From assembly GCF_004799325.1 (NCBI RefSeq), contig NZ_SSMD01000001.1, positions 496,001 to 560,000 on the forward strand: a stretch of DNA of 64,000 nucleotides, given 5' to 3'. Origin of the DNA: Thalassobius vesicularis (lineage in GTDB: Bacteria; Pseudomonadota; Alphaproteobacteria; Rhodobacterales; Rhodobacteraceae). A program made the translations under genes and the position numbers. Below, in pieces: positions 18,901 to 25,733 of the stretch (positions are counted from its first letter, which is position 1; each line of letters begins with the position of its first letter). The notes beneath the pieces are model-generated. The model was not told the DNA's origin, did no database searches, and saw nothing but the letters and a program-made list of their open reading frames with translations.

Positions 18901-19327
18901 CCATGTCGGGGTTCGAGCAGATGTTGAAATAGAAATAGCTGCCCATGCCGCAGCCCGCGAAAACCCCGATAGGGCCGTCGAAATGTTCGGGCATATGCCC
19001 GGCGTTTTCCAGCGCCTCCCAGGCGACCTCCAGGAACTGGCGGTGCTGCGGGTCCATGATCGCGGCGTCCTGCGGGCCAAGGCCCCAGAAATCGGCGTCA
19101 AAGCCCTTGAACCCGTCCAGCACGGCGGCGGCGGGCACGTAATCGGGGCGGTCGATCAGATGCGCGGCCTCGCCTGCCTCGATCAGGTCATCCCGAGTCA
19201 GGTGACGGATGGATTCGACGCCATCGCGCAGGTTCTGCCAGTACTGCTGAACCGTCTGCGCGCCCGGAAGGTGCGCAGCCATGCCGACGATCGCAATATC
19301 GGCGCTGGAATGCTGTTCGTCCGTCAT
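12995..19327 (-). CDS. Type I modular PKS: KS-AT-KR-DH-ACP-TE
   Basis: This is a 2110-residue single-module polyketide synthase. Domains in order: KS (about 8-440) with Cys 182 (TACSTS) and histidines in ECHGTGT and KTNIGH; AT (about 540-840) with GHSMG Ser 630 and an IAAHS specificity segment, malonyl-like by inference; a KR structural half and KR (about 900-1390) with GGFGGIG and Tyr 1310 (DYVAANEYL); DH hotdog domain (about 1390-1660) with His 1396 and Asp 1558; ACP Ser 1767 (LGGHSL); and a type I TE with Ser 1915 (GFSGGG), Asp 1942 and His 2073. KR before DH is the reverse of the common order. There is no loading domain, so the NRPS PCP is the likely donor. The ATG at 19327 is preferred over the in-frame GTG at 19336. 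It is the first gene of the four-gene operon. Confidence 0.93.
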   Translation of the reverse strand: MTDEQHSSADIAIVGMAAHLPGAQTVQQYWQNLRDGVESIRHLTRDDLIEAGEAAHLIDRPDYVPAAAVLDGFKGFDADFWGLGPQDAAIMDPQHRQFLEVAWEALENAGHMPEHFDGPIGVFAGCGMGSYFYFNICSNPDMVQNVGMFLLRHTGNDKDFLSTRLSHILNLKGPSVNVQTACSTSLVATHYACQSLLNGECDMALAGGVTIELPHARGYLYKEGEILSPDGHCHAFDHRAQGTVFGSGAGVVVLRRLEDAIRDGDHIWSVIKSSAVNNDGADKAGYLAPSVEGQAAAIADAHALGNIPADTIDYVECHGTGTYLGDPIEVAALTSAFRETTDEVGFCRIGSVKTNIGHLDTAAGVASLIKASLALMHKQMPPSLNYEAANPAIDFDGSPFRVNDRLTDWISHKGPRRAGVNSLGVGGTNAHVVLEEAPQRAASDEADFPFQLLTLSARSKKALEGSAAKLAEHLEATDQPLADIAWTLKHGRRAFDRRMVVVADSHAEAAQLLRDNDPRRVFQHQVVGDAPDVVFMFPGGGAQYAGMARDLYETEPVFAEWMDRGLTHLDTLTDADIRALWLPEEADRARADEALRRPSLQLPLIMITEYALAQLWMSWGVKPAALVGHSMGENTAACLAGVMSFEDCIGLVHLRGSLFDTVPSGGMLSVPMDAAELSPLLGDDLDLAAVNAPGLSVASGPQAALDRLAETLAKMDIQAQRIPIDIAAHSAMLEPILGRFGDYLRSIKLSAPKIPFVSNRTGAYITPQQATSPDYWVQHLRGTVHFADCITALSETPERIYIEVGPGKALSSLTGQHPNVQANQVIGTLRHPDDAIFDDKYFMAMLGRVWAVGVDFDWAQIWGEGRRNRVPLPTYAFQRSDYFIEPGKARADEGEEFLMRSDNPESWGYRPFWKPQFADIDLDVETELGAPQTWLVFKDDTGLAEQAVTRLRDGGHRVVTVIPGDGFGKLSGDDYVLSPERGREDYDHLIQALAVEGALPDRIAHFWLVTDRETFRPGSSFFHRNVEQGFYSLMFLAQALADEGLEQAHLSVFTSGAAQVRQEVLPYPEKSTVMGPARVIPREFPGLTCAVLDVDTKRKRMDILPILEEMLANPSNSVAALRGDKRFAQIWRAAPLEAQPDITNAPVLITGGFGGIGLTVAKALIAQHKTPIVLLSRSALPDRAEWDDVIAKTAPHAAIVRRIQAVRDLEASGAQVMVIAADVSNVEEMKAAKAQAEAALGPIKGVVHAAGVISDAPILGKSLSDIEDVFTPKIHGTQVLDALFPDGALDWMVLFSSSSTVTAPAGQVDYVAANEYLNAFAKARQGGKTRVLAIDWGIWTGVGMAAEAMAARTGHDPAPQQPITATLLDWASFDAEGARTFGADYTVADRWVLHDHKTRAGDALLPGTGYLELAYEALRAQGEPGAFEIRNLTFLQPLQVDGAGRQVTVTLPRSDIGYDFRVESAAAGAAPDLNAQAELSLLPLTQPAPLDLTAITARCPRVQRSDTHLRSPQEAHLNFGPRWHVLRETALGQGEGIARLSLSAAYKDDCGLHPGLMDLATGWAMELIEGYQPTHLWVPMSYARVRVHAPIGREIVSHVRNAGANAADSQTASFDVTICKPDGTVCVEVQGFTIRRLERGAEFARAPEPKPAQSAHRPLSPAELRLQHNLSQGIRPEEGAQAFMAALASGLPQVVISSMDLHGLIAQTAVTEAAPSTEQKFDRPELDSDYVAPEPGLEAQLAEIWEDLLGVGQIGAEDSFFDLGGHSLVAVRLFAKVKKAFGVDFPISVLFEAPTIRKCAALIADAGGIAAGVQPEDAPKAAKPQRRFTHIVPMHAGEGGPNTPFFLVAGMFGNVLNLRHLAHLLGHDRPFYGLQARGLYGEDAPHDDLTQAAADYIAEMRQVQPHGPYMVGGFSGGGITAYEIAQQLRAAGEEVSLLVMLDTPLPVRRPLSKADRMEIQKQELKAGGLGYIARWATNRIKWELAKRRGTQDAPQPSHSFHNAQIEAAFLAAVAKYQVRPWDGPLALFRPPLVGKWQVGPGRWVNSERAYVLDDNDWTGHAPQIEVYEVPGDHDSMVLEPNVRVLAARIRDCITRAEAQPDPLPLKEAAE

Positions 19328-19404
19328 TCGACCCACTCACGCAAAAATCTTCGACCTTATGTGCCAAGAAAATAAGGTCTGAATAGGGCGAAGGCATGAA
19401 TTTC

Positions 19405-19414
19405 TGGCCAATTT
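19405..19414. promoter_or_regulatory. TGGCCAATTT word in PKS promoter gap
   Basis: The 124-base gap upstream of the PKS operon (19328-19451) is AT-enriched and contains this word, shared with other EPS promoter regions here. No clear -35/-10 pair could be fixed. The upstream flippase stop at 19452 has no obvious terminator, so read-through from the flippase into the PKS operon is possible. Confidence 0.3.
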
Positions 19415-19451
19415 CCGAGTTTTCGCGGAATTGTCCACGAATCGACGCAAG

Positions 19452-20810
19452 CTACTGAATCAGCTTCGATATATCGGCCCAGTGCATCCAGAACACGGCC
19501 GCACCCACGCTGCCACCCGCCACAAAGAATACCAGATCGTGCAGCGGATCCCATGCGCCTTGGGCGCGCGCCAGCCACACCACCACGGGATAAATCACCA
19601 ACATGCTTATGCCTTGGGCGATCAGGGCACCGAACAGGCCCGCGACCTGGAAACCGATCAGCAGGCCCAGCGTCATCGCCAGCGCCTTTGACAGCGACAG
19701 CACGAAAAACCGCTGCGAGTCGCCCTCGGCCAGCGCGGCCTGATCGTAGGACACGACGATGATCTGCACGACCTGCATGCAGGCCAGCGTCACCACAACC
19801 GGCCCGGCCATCAGATAGCGTTCGTCATACAGGAAATCGACCAGCCAGACGCCCAGAGCGGCGATGCCCAGCACCATGCACAGCAGCACCGTGGTGGCGT
19901 AGAACCGCATCTTGCGCAGCCGCAAAAAGTTTTCGCGCGACTGGCGCGGCGGGCTTTCGCGGTGCACCGGGATCACCACGCGGCGGATCACCATCTGGCC
20001 CAGCATCAGCGGGAACGAGGCCAGGAAAAAGCCGATGTTGTAGATGCCGAACTGCTCTAGCCCCAGGTATTTGCCCAAGATCACCTTGTCGCCCTGCATG
20101 ATCAGGAACCCGCACAGGGTGGACAGGAAGATCCACTTGCCGAAATGCATCAGCTCTTTCGCGGCGGCGGGCTCCAGCCGGAACCGGTTGCGCGGGCCGG
20201 GGATCAGGACGTGCATCAGCACCAGTTGCGACAAGGCGCTGACGATCCCCGAGATCACCAAAGCCCAGACCGAGCGCGTCAGGTAGGCCAGCGTGACCGC
20301 CGCGATCAGGCCCAGAACCTGCGTGCCGATCTCGACCAGCGTCACGCGCCCGGTGCGCAGGTGGCGGTTGGCGGTTTCGAACTTGGTCGGGTTGAACCCC
20401 GAGATCAGCAGCGTCACCGCCGAGACGGGCAGATACCAGGCCAGCTCGGGCTCGGCGTAGATCAGCGACAGCGGATAGGCCAGCGCACTGGCGGCCAGGA
20501 ACAGCACGCCACCCCGGAGGATATGCAGCGACCACGCGGTGTCCAGAAACTCGGGCTCATCCCCGCGCTTGCTTTGCATGATGGCCGGGCCCACGCCCAT
20601 GTCCGAGAACATGCTCAGCCCGACCAGGAACACCGTGACCAGCGCCATCATCCCGAACGCCTCGGGGAACAGGATGCGGGTCAGCACCAGGTTCGACAGC
20701 AGGCGCAGGCCCTGATACGCGCCGAATCCCAGCACGGTCAGCGCCGAGCTGCGGATCGCGCGCTCGATCAGGCTGCTGCCACGGGTCAGGCGGTTCAGCA
20801 GGGCCAGCAT
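19452..20810 (-). CDS. Wzx-type oligosaccharide flippase (MOP superfamily), EPS system 1
   Basis: This 452-residue polytopic membrane protein belongs to the WzxC/AmsL-like polysaccharide transporters. It has about twelve hydrophobic segments across its length and the family N-terminus (GFGAYQGLRLLSNLVLTRIL followed by PEAFG). It would flip the undecaprenyl-linked repeat unit to the periplasm. It lies 42 bases downstream of a GT2 on the same strand. It is distinct from the second flippase at 49072-50424, one of several signs that the window carries two EPS assembly machines. Confidence 0.88.
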   Translation of the reverse strand: MLALLNRLTRGSSLIERAIRSSALTVLGFGAYQGLRLLSNLVLTRILFPEAFGMMALVTVFLVGLSMFSDMGVGPAIMQSKRGDEPEFLDTAWSLHILRGGVLFLAASALAYPLSLIYAEPELAWYLPVSAVTLLISGFNPTKFETANRHLRTGRVTLVEIGTQVLGLIAAVTLAYLTRSVWALVISGIVSALSQLVLMHVLIPGPRNRFRLEPAAAKELMHFGKWIFLSTLCGFLIMQGDKVILGKYLGLEQFGIYNIGFFLASFPLMLGQMVIRRVVIPVHRESPPRQSRENFLRLRKMRFYATTVLLCMVLGIAALGVWLVDFLYDERYLMAGPVVVTLACMQVVQIIVVSYDQAALAEGDSQRFFVLSLSKALAMTLGLLIGFQVAGLFGALIAQGISMLVIYPVVVWLARAQGAWDPLHDLVFFVAGGSVGAAVFWMHWADISKLIQ

Positions 20811-20852
20811 GTCAAATCATTCCAAAACGGAGCTGCAAAGACTCGTTCCATT

Positions 20853-21683
20853 CTACCTGCCGCGGCTCCAGTCCGAGGCGTTCCTGCCCTGCGTCAGCTT
20901 TACGACAAGGGCCACACCGGCGTACACGGCAAATCCTGCCGGATCGCGCAAAAATAGGCCACACAGCATCGGGATAGACATGCGCGGCTTGGTATCGTTG
21001 CGGGTCAAATCCGGATAGAGGCGGTCCACCTGATCCACCCCGATATTCTGGCGCCGGCGCACTTTGACCAGGTTCTCGAACCCCTCGACGATGGGCCAAT
21101 CGTACCCGGCCTGCGTCTTGACCCGCTCGCCCGGCGCAAAGCTGAGCCGCACGAACGTGTCGTCCGAGATGATGTCGGGAAACGTCCCCCACCGCTTGCG
21201 CCCCGCGGCGTTCACCGCGAACAGCCCGCAGCCGGGAACATCCTGCGTAAAGAACGGCACGCGCCCGTAGATGCGCCGATAGGCCCGGCTGGCGAATGTC
21301 CGCGCCGGGGCGATCCGCACGTCGCCGCTGGCATAGCGGGCCTCGGGTGTCGCCAGCGCCCGCGACAGCTGCGCCAGCAGGTCCGGGTCCACCGTCACAT
21401 CGGCATCCAGATAAATCCGTTTGTCCCCGCTTGCAGCCGCGTCACCCTGGTTCATGGCGTTCATCTTGCCGCCCTCGGGCAGGTCCAGCACGATCAGGCT
21501 CCAGCCGTTCGCCTCGATCCCGTCCCGCCAGGACAGCGCGCCCTGAACCGTGCGATCCGTGCAGGCATTGGCGGCGACGATCACCTCGACCGGCTCAGGC
21601 ACGGCCGAGGACGCAGCCAGCGACCCCAGGCAACGGCTGATCATCGATTCCTCGTTGTTGGCGGGGATGATGATACTGATCAA
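20853..21683 (-). CDS. GT2-family glycosyltransferase
   Basis: This 276-residue GT-A enzyme starts with the typical SIIIPANNEE strand, followed by a nucleotide-binding segment (VIVAANACTDRT), GGKMNAMNQG and a DxD-type motif (YLDADVTVDP). A hydrophobic C-terminal segment (about 245-262) may anchor it. It is probably co-transcribed with the Wzx at 19452-20810 and diverges from the GT4 at 21795. The 111-base space between them would hold both promoters and contains an AATTGGGCC word at 21740-21748. Confidence 0.87.
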   Translation of the reverse strand: MISIIIPANNEESMISRCLGSLAASSAVPEPVEVIVAANACTDRTVQGALSWRDGIEANGWSLIVLDLPEGGKMNAMNQGDAAASGDKRIYLDADVTVDPDLLAQLSRALATPEARYASGDVRIAPARTFASRAYRRIYGRVPFFTQDVPGCGLFAVNAAGRKRWGTFPDIISDDTFVRLSFAPGERVKTQAGYDWPIVEGFENLVKVRRRQNIGVDQVDRLYPDLTRNDTKPRMSIPMLCGLFLRDPAGFAVYAGVALVVKLTQGRNASDWSRGR

Positions 21684-21794
21684 GCGTGTCTCCTGGGTGG
21701 ACTGGTACGAGTTTCGAAATATCGACGGTTTATGTTTTTAATTGGGCCGGAACAGGGTTTATGTTGCAAGCGCAAACAGATGCAGGACGCTCTC

Positions 21795-22988
21795 ATGCCC
21801 CGTAAAATCGCTTATCTGGTGCCCCAGTTTCCCGGGCAGACGCATATCTTCTTTTGGCGCGAAATCCGGCATCTGGAACAGATGGGCGTCGAGGTGCACC
21901 TGTTTTCCACCCGTCCGCCGCCCAAGGGGCTGATCTCTCATTCGTGGTCGGAAAAGGCGATGGCGCGCACCACCTATCTGGGTCATGCCTCGGTGCCTGA
22001 TCTGCTGGCCGGCCTGCCCCGCGTCCCGTTCGGCGAACTGGCGGCCGAGGTGCGGCGCGACGGCAAAGAGGTCGCCAAGGACGCGCTGATCTGCATCCCC
22101 GCCGCGCGCCGTCTGGTGCGCGAATGCCGCGCGCGCGGGATCACCCATATCCACGCCCATTCCTGCGGCCGCGCGGCGATGATCGCCGCACTGGCGAACC
22201 GGTTTGGCGGCATCGACTATTCGGTCACGCTGCACGGGCCGATGCAGGATTACGGCCCCGGCCAGCACTTCAAATGGCGCCGCGCGAAATTCGCCACGAT
22301 CATCACCCACAAGATCCACGCCGAGGTGATCCGCGATCTGGGCCCCGACCTGCCCGAACGCATCCGCATCCAGCCGATGGGCGTGGACGCCGCCACGCTG
22401 CGCCGCAAGGCCCCCTACAAGCCCCCCCGCCCCGGCGAGGCGCTGCGCATTTTCACCTGCGCGCGACTGCATTTCGTCAAGGGTCATCAGGACTTGATGG
22501 AGGCCGTCCGCCTGTTGCTGGACCGTGGCCACAAGGTCAATCTGGACATCGCAGGCGAGGATGACGACGGCGGCACCGGCTTCCGCCATGTGCTAGAGGA
22601 GAAGATCCGCGATCTGAACCTCTCGGGCCACGTCACCCTGCTGGGCGCGATCGACGCCGACGAGGTGAAGCGCCGCTTGTGCGACGCGCATCTGTTCATT
22701 TTGGCCAGCTGGGCCGAGCCCCTCGGCGTGGCCTATATGGAGGCGATGAGCTGCGCCACCCCCACCATCGGCACCGATGCCGGCGGCGTGCCCGAGCTGA
22801 TCCAGAACGGCGTCGACGGCGTGCTGGTCCCGCCCAAAGACCCGCAGGCGATGGCCGACGCCGTGGCCGCACTGGCCGCCGATCCGCATCGCCTGACCCG
22901 CCTCAGCGAGGCTGGGCGACACACGATCGAAACGCGGTTTGATTCCCGTCTGGGCGCGGAAACGCTGGTGCAGGAAATCTGGGGTTAA
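21795..22988 (+). CDS. GT4-family glycosyltransferase (EPS)
   Basis: This is a GT-B retaining glycosyltransferase of 397 residues. It has an N-terminal acceptor half (HIHAHSCGRAAM, SVTLHGPMQDYG), the donor-half start FTCARLHFVKGH, and E-x7-E as EPLGVAYME. The frame is open back to an ATG at 21732, but the ATG at 21795 has AGGA eight bases upstream and begins the conserved region (MPRKIAYLVPQF), so it is preferred. The last four bases overlap the tail of the secreted SGNH/GH protein on the other strand. Confidence 0.86.
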   Translation: MPRKIAYLVPQFPGQTHIFFWREIRHLEQMGVEVHLFSTRPPPKGLISHSWSEKAMARTTYLGHASVPDLLAGLPRVPFGELAAEVRRDGKEVAKDALICIPAARRLVRECRARGITHIHAHSCGRAAMIAALANRFGGIDYSVTLHGPMQDYGPGQHFKWRRAKFATIITHKIHAEVIRDLGPDLPERIRIQPMGVDAATLRRKAPYKPPRPGEALRIFTCARLHFVKGHQDLMEAVRLLLDRGHKVNLDIAGEDDDGGTGFRHVLEEKIRDLNLSGHVTLLGAIDADEVKRRLCDAHLFILASWAEPLGVAYMEAMSCATPTIGTDAGGVPELIQNGVDGVLVPPKDPQAMADAVAALAADPHRLTRLSEAGRHTIETRFDSRLGAETLVQEIWG

Positions 22989-25717
22989 ATCCCCAGATCC
23001 ATCTTGGCCCCCGGCGCGCCCTCGAATTCCAGCACCTCGATGCTGCGCAGCGCGACCTCTCCGTCCGGGCCGACGGCCAGCCAGGTGTCGCCCCACAGCG
23101 CCAGCGCGTAATCCTCGGCCCGGCCCGGCAGAACGGCGGTATCCACGCCCTCGCCACCATGCAGGTAATCCCCGCCCCCGCCCGAGGTGATGCGGTCATT
23201 CCCGCCCCGCCCAAGGATCACGTCGGACCATTTCGTGCCCACGAACGCCTGATCCTGATCCGTCCCCGTCAGGAACAGCCCGTCGTCAAACGCATCCGGC
23301 GTGCGGTCCTCCCAGTCACTGGGGCCGCTGGCGTTATAGGCCATCAGCGCGTCCCAGCGCGGCGACTGGTCCGCCAGATGCCGTTTCGCCCCCCAGCTAC
23401 CCCATTTCGAGGGTTTGGCCACGTCCACGAACCCGTTGAACAGCACGCCCCCGGCGGCCTGCCAGCCCTCTAGCAGTTGCTGATACAGCGCGCCGATCTG
23501 GGCCGAGTAATTGTAGGCCGTCAGCACCTGCGTCAGCTCCTCGTTATCGACCCATTCGTTCAGGCCAACCAGATGGGTGCCGCCCTCGTACATGATCAGC
23601 CGCAGCCCGGCCTGCTGCGCGGCCTTGGCGTGGTAGGGGAACACCTCTTGCGTCAGGTTGCGGATGGGGCCGTCGCGCAGATATTCCGTCAGCTTGTCCT
23701 GCACGATGCCCTGCCGCGCCCAGCGCAGGATGCGGGCGGGCATTTCAGGGTCGTCCCCGTCCAACCCGAAATAGCCGGTGACGGCATAAGCATCGAAACT
23801 GTCTACCGGAGGTCGCCGCCCCTCGGCCACGGCCAGCGGCGCGTTCAGCAGCGCGTCCTCCAACCCAGGCCAGCCGGTATGCACGCCCGCGACCCGCACC
23901 AGCCGCTCTGTGCCATAGACCCGCGTCCAGATGTCCATCACCTCGGCCGCGCGCATCCCGGTCCATTGCATCCAGGCATCGCCCTCCGCACCCCAGCGGT
24001 CCTTGGCCTGCGCGGCGGCCCAGCGGGCTTGCTCGAACAAGAAGTTCCACATCTCGTTCGAGTATTCTACATAAGCCACCCGCCGCTGTTCCAGATGGTC
24101 GCGCACGTAAGTGGCAAACGCCTCGACATAGGCATCATCGGCGGCATGGGGCATGGTGAACCACGGGTCCGCGCCGATCTGGTTGGCCAGTTGGACCATC
24201 ACCTCGACCGGCACGCCACGGCGGGCAAAGGTGTAGTCCTGCGGCACCGGCCGGTCCTGCCAGCGCGACACGAAGGATCCGTTGGTGATCATCCAGTCCA
24301 TGAATCGCACCGCCCGCAGATCACGCACCAGCCCCAGCCACAGCGGGTTAAAGGTGACGCCCATGTCGTACAGCTCGGTCATGTCCTCGTGGACGATGGC
24401 GATGTTGCGGATGTGGTCGCCCGGATCGGTGGCCAGGATCGCCACGGCGACCGGCCCCTCGCCCGGCTCAAAGGTAAAGGTCACTTGCCCATCCGAGTAG
24501 CGCGCATTCCGCGCCCGCCCGCCCACCCGCAGCGTGCCCGTGCCCTCGTACGTCAGCCGGTAGCGCCCGGTGAAATACTGCGCCTCGCGCGGCAGGTCGG
24601 TCAGCAGGTAGCTTTCCAGCTTTTCGACCCCTTCGGGGATCTCCATCGGCCAGCCGTGTTCGTCCAGATAACCCTCGGCCTCCAGCTGCTCGGCCTCCAT
24701 CCCGCCGTACTGGCCTTTCTTATGCCCCAGCCAGGGCCGCGCGGATTTCATCACGTTGAGGAACGGATACTGGGTCGACCAATCATGAATGCCGTCCAGC
24801 CCCATCGCCAGCGCCGGTTGCGCCACGGGTTTCGCCGGGGGCTGCAGCAACGCCGCCCGCTCTGTCCCGGTGGCTTGGGCGACCAGCGCGGCGATCTCGC
24901 CGTAATTGGCGCGCACCAGCGGATGGACCGAGGACGGCAGCACCAGCGCAGCAGGCGGCGCTTCCTCGTACAGCATGGCATAGGTGACCAGCGCGGCCAG
25001 GAAATAGGTGGTGGGCGTGCCATGCGGCGCGTCGTCCAGGTACAGGTCGGTGCCTGTCAGCTCTTTCAGCCCCGGCAGCTCATACACCTGCGCCATCGTG
25101 CTGGCGACGGGGATCAGCTGCACCTGATGCTGGGGATAGGCGGCCTTCACCCCTTGGGTCAGCGTGACGTACCATTCGTGATAAGACCCACGGTTTTCGC
25201 GGTGATACCGGCGCAGTTGCCGGGCCGAGGGCGGGTAGTTCCCGACCACCACGCCCATGTCGGCCCAGCCCTCGTAGATGAACAACCGCGCCTGCGGCCC
25301 CGCCGTATCAAAGGCCAGCCCCGCCGCGCCCAGCGCCGTCAGGCCGTCGTCGTTGAACACCTCGTCCGGGCGCAGGTACTGGATGAAATTCGTCGGCGTC
25401 AGAACCACGGCGTCGTAGCCGTCCACGCCACCACCCCACCCCGAGGTCACGCCCGGCACGCTCCATTCCGGCTGCGGCGGCAGCTTGCCCTTGATATCCT
25501 GCAGGAAGACCCAGGTGCCATCCGCGCGCAGCCCCTTGCCCGCCGCCCGGGCAATGTAATTCAGCCAATACACAGCCGAAGTTTCGTGCGTGTCCGACGG
25601 ATGCTCGACCAGACTATTGCCGAAAAAGTAAGCCGAGACATCCGACTGGCCGGCTCGCGCCGGGCTTTGGAACAGCAGGGCAAGACACAGCATCACCCAC
25701 AAACTCGGCCGGACCAT
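22985..25717 (-). CDS. Secreted multidomain protein: SGNH-like esterase, clan-A-like glycosidase, RTX calcium repeats
   Basis: This 910-residue protein has an N-terminal signal peptide (cleavage near PARAGQ). About 25-320 looks like an SGNH/GDSL hydrolase: GNSL with Ser 35 and a late D-x-x-H (DDAPH, His 232). About 400-800 looks like a clan GH-A TIM barrel: NE motif YSNEMWN (acid/base Glu 555) and a second glutamate in MYEGG (Glu 711). About 835-868 has two glycine/aspartate nonapeptide-like repeats (GRGGNDRI, HGGEGVDT) of the RTX type. The role is inferred: removing acyl groups from and cleaving the locus EPS outside the cell. Start ATG 25717 has GGGGG five bases upstream; an in-frame GTG at 25723 is the alternative. 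The family assignment of the middle domain is by motif only. Confidence 0.72.
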   Translation of the reverse strand: MVRPSLWVMLCLALLFQSPARAGQSDVSAYFFGNSLVEHPSDTHETSAVYWLNYIARAAGKGLRADGTWVFLQDIKGKLPPQPEWSVPGVTSGWGGGVDGYDAVVLTPTNFIQYLRPDEVFNDDGLTALGAAGLAFDTAGPQARLFIYEGWADMGVVVGNYPPSARQLRRYHRENRGSYHEWYVTLTQGVKAAYPQHQVQLIPVASTMAQVYELPGLKELTGTDLYLDDAPHGTPTTYFLAALVTYAMLYEEAPPAALVLPSSVHPLVRANYGEIAALVAQATGTERAALLQPPAKPVAQPALAMGLDGIHDWSTQYPFLNVMKSARPWLGHKKGQYGGMEAEQLEAEGYLDEHGWPMEIPEGVEKLESYLLTDLPREAQYFTGRYRLTYEGTGTLRVGGRARNARYSDGQVTFTFEPGEGPVAVAILATDPGDHIRNIAIVHEDMTELYDMGVTFNPLWLGLVRDLRAVRFMDWMITNGSFVSRWQDRPVPQDYTFARRGVPVEVMVQLANQIGADPWFTMPHAADDAYVEAFATYVRDHLEQRRVAYVEYSNEMWNFLFEQARWAAAQAKDRWGAEGDAWMQWTGMRAAEVMDIWTRVYGTERLVRVAGVHTGWPGLEDALLNAPLAVAEGRRPPVDSFDAYAVTGYFGLDGDDPEMPARILRWARQGIVQDKLTEYLRDGPIRNLTQEVFPYHAKAAQQAGLRLIMYEGGTHLVGLNEWVDNEELTQVLTAYNYSAQIGALYQQLLEGWQAAGGVLFNGFVDVAKPSKWGSWGAKRHLADQSPRWDALMAYNASGPSDWEDRTPDAFDDGLFLTGTDQDQAFVGTKWSDVILGRGGNDRITSGGGGDYLHGGEGVDTAVLPGRAEDYALALWGDTWLAVGPDGEVALRSIEVLEFEGAPGAKMDLGI

Positions 25718-25733
25718 CGGCACCCCCTTTGGC

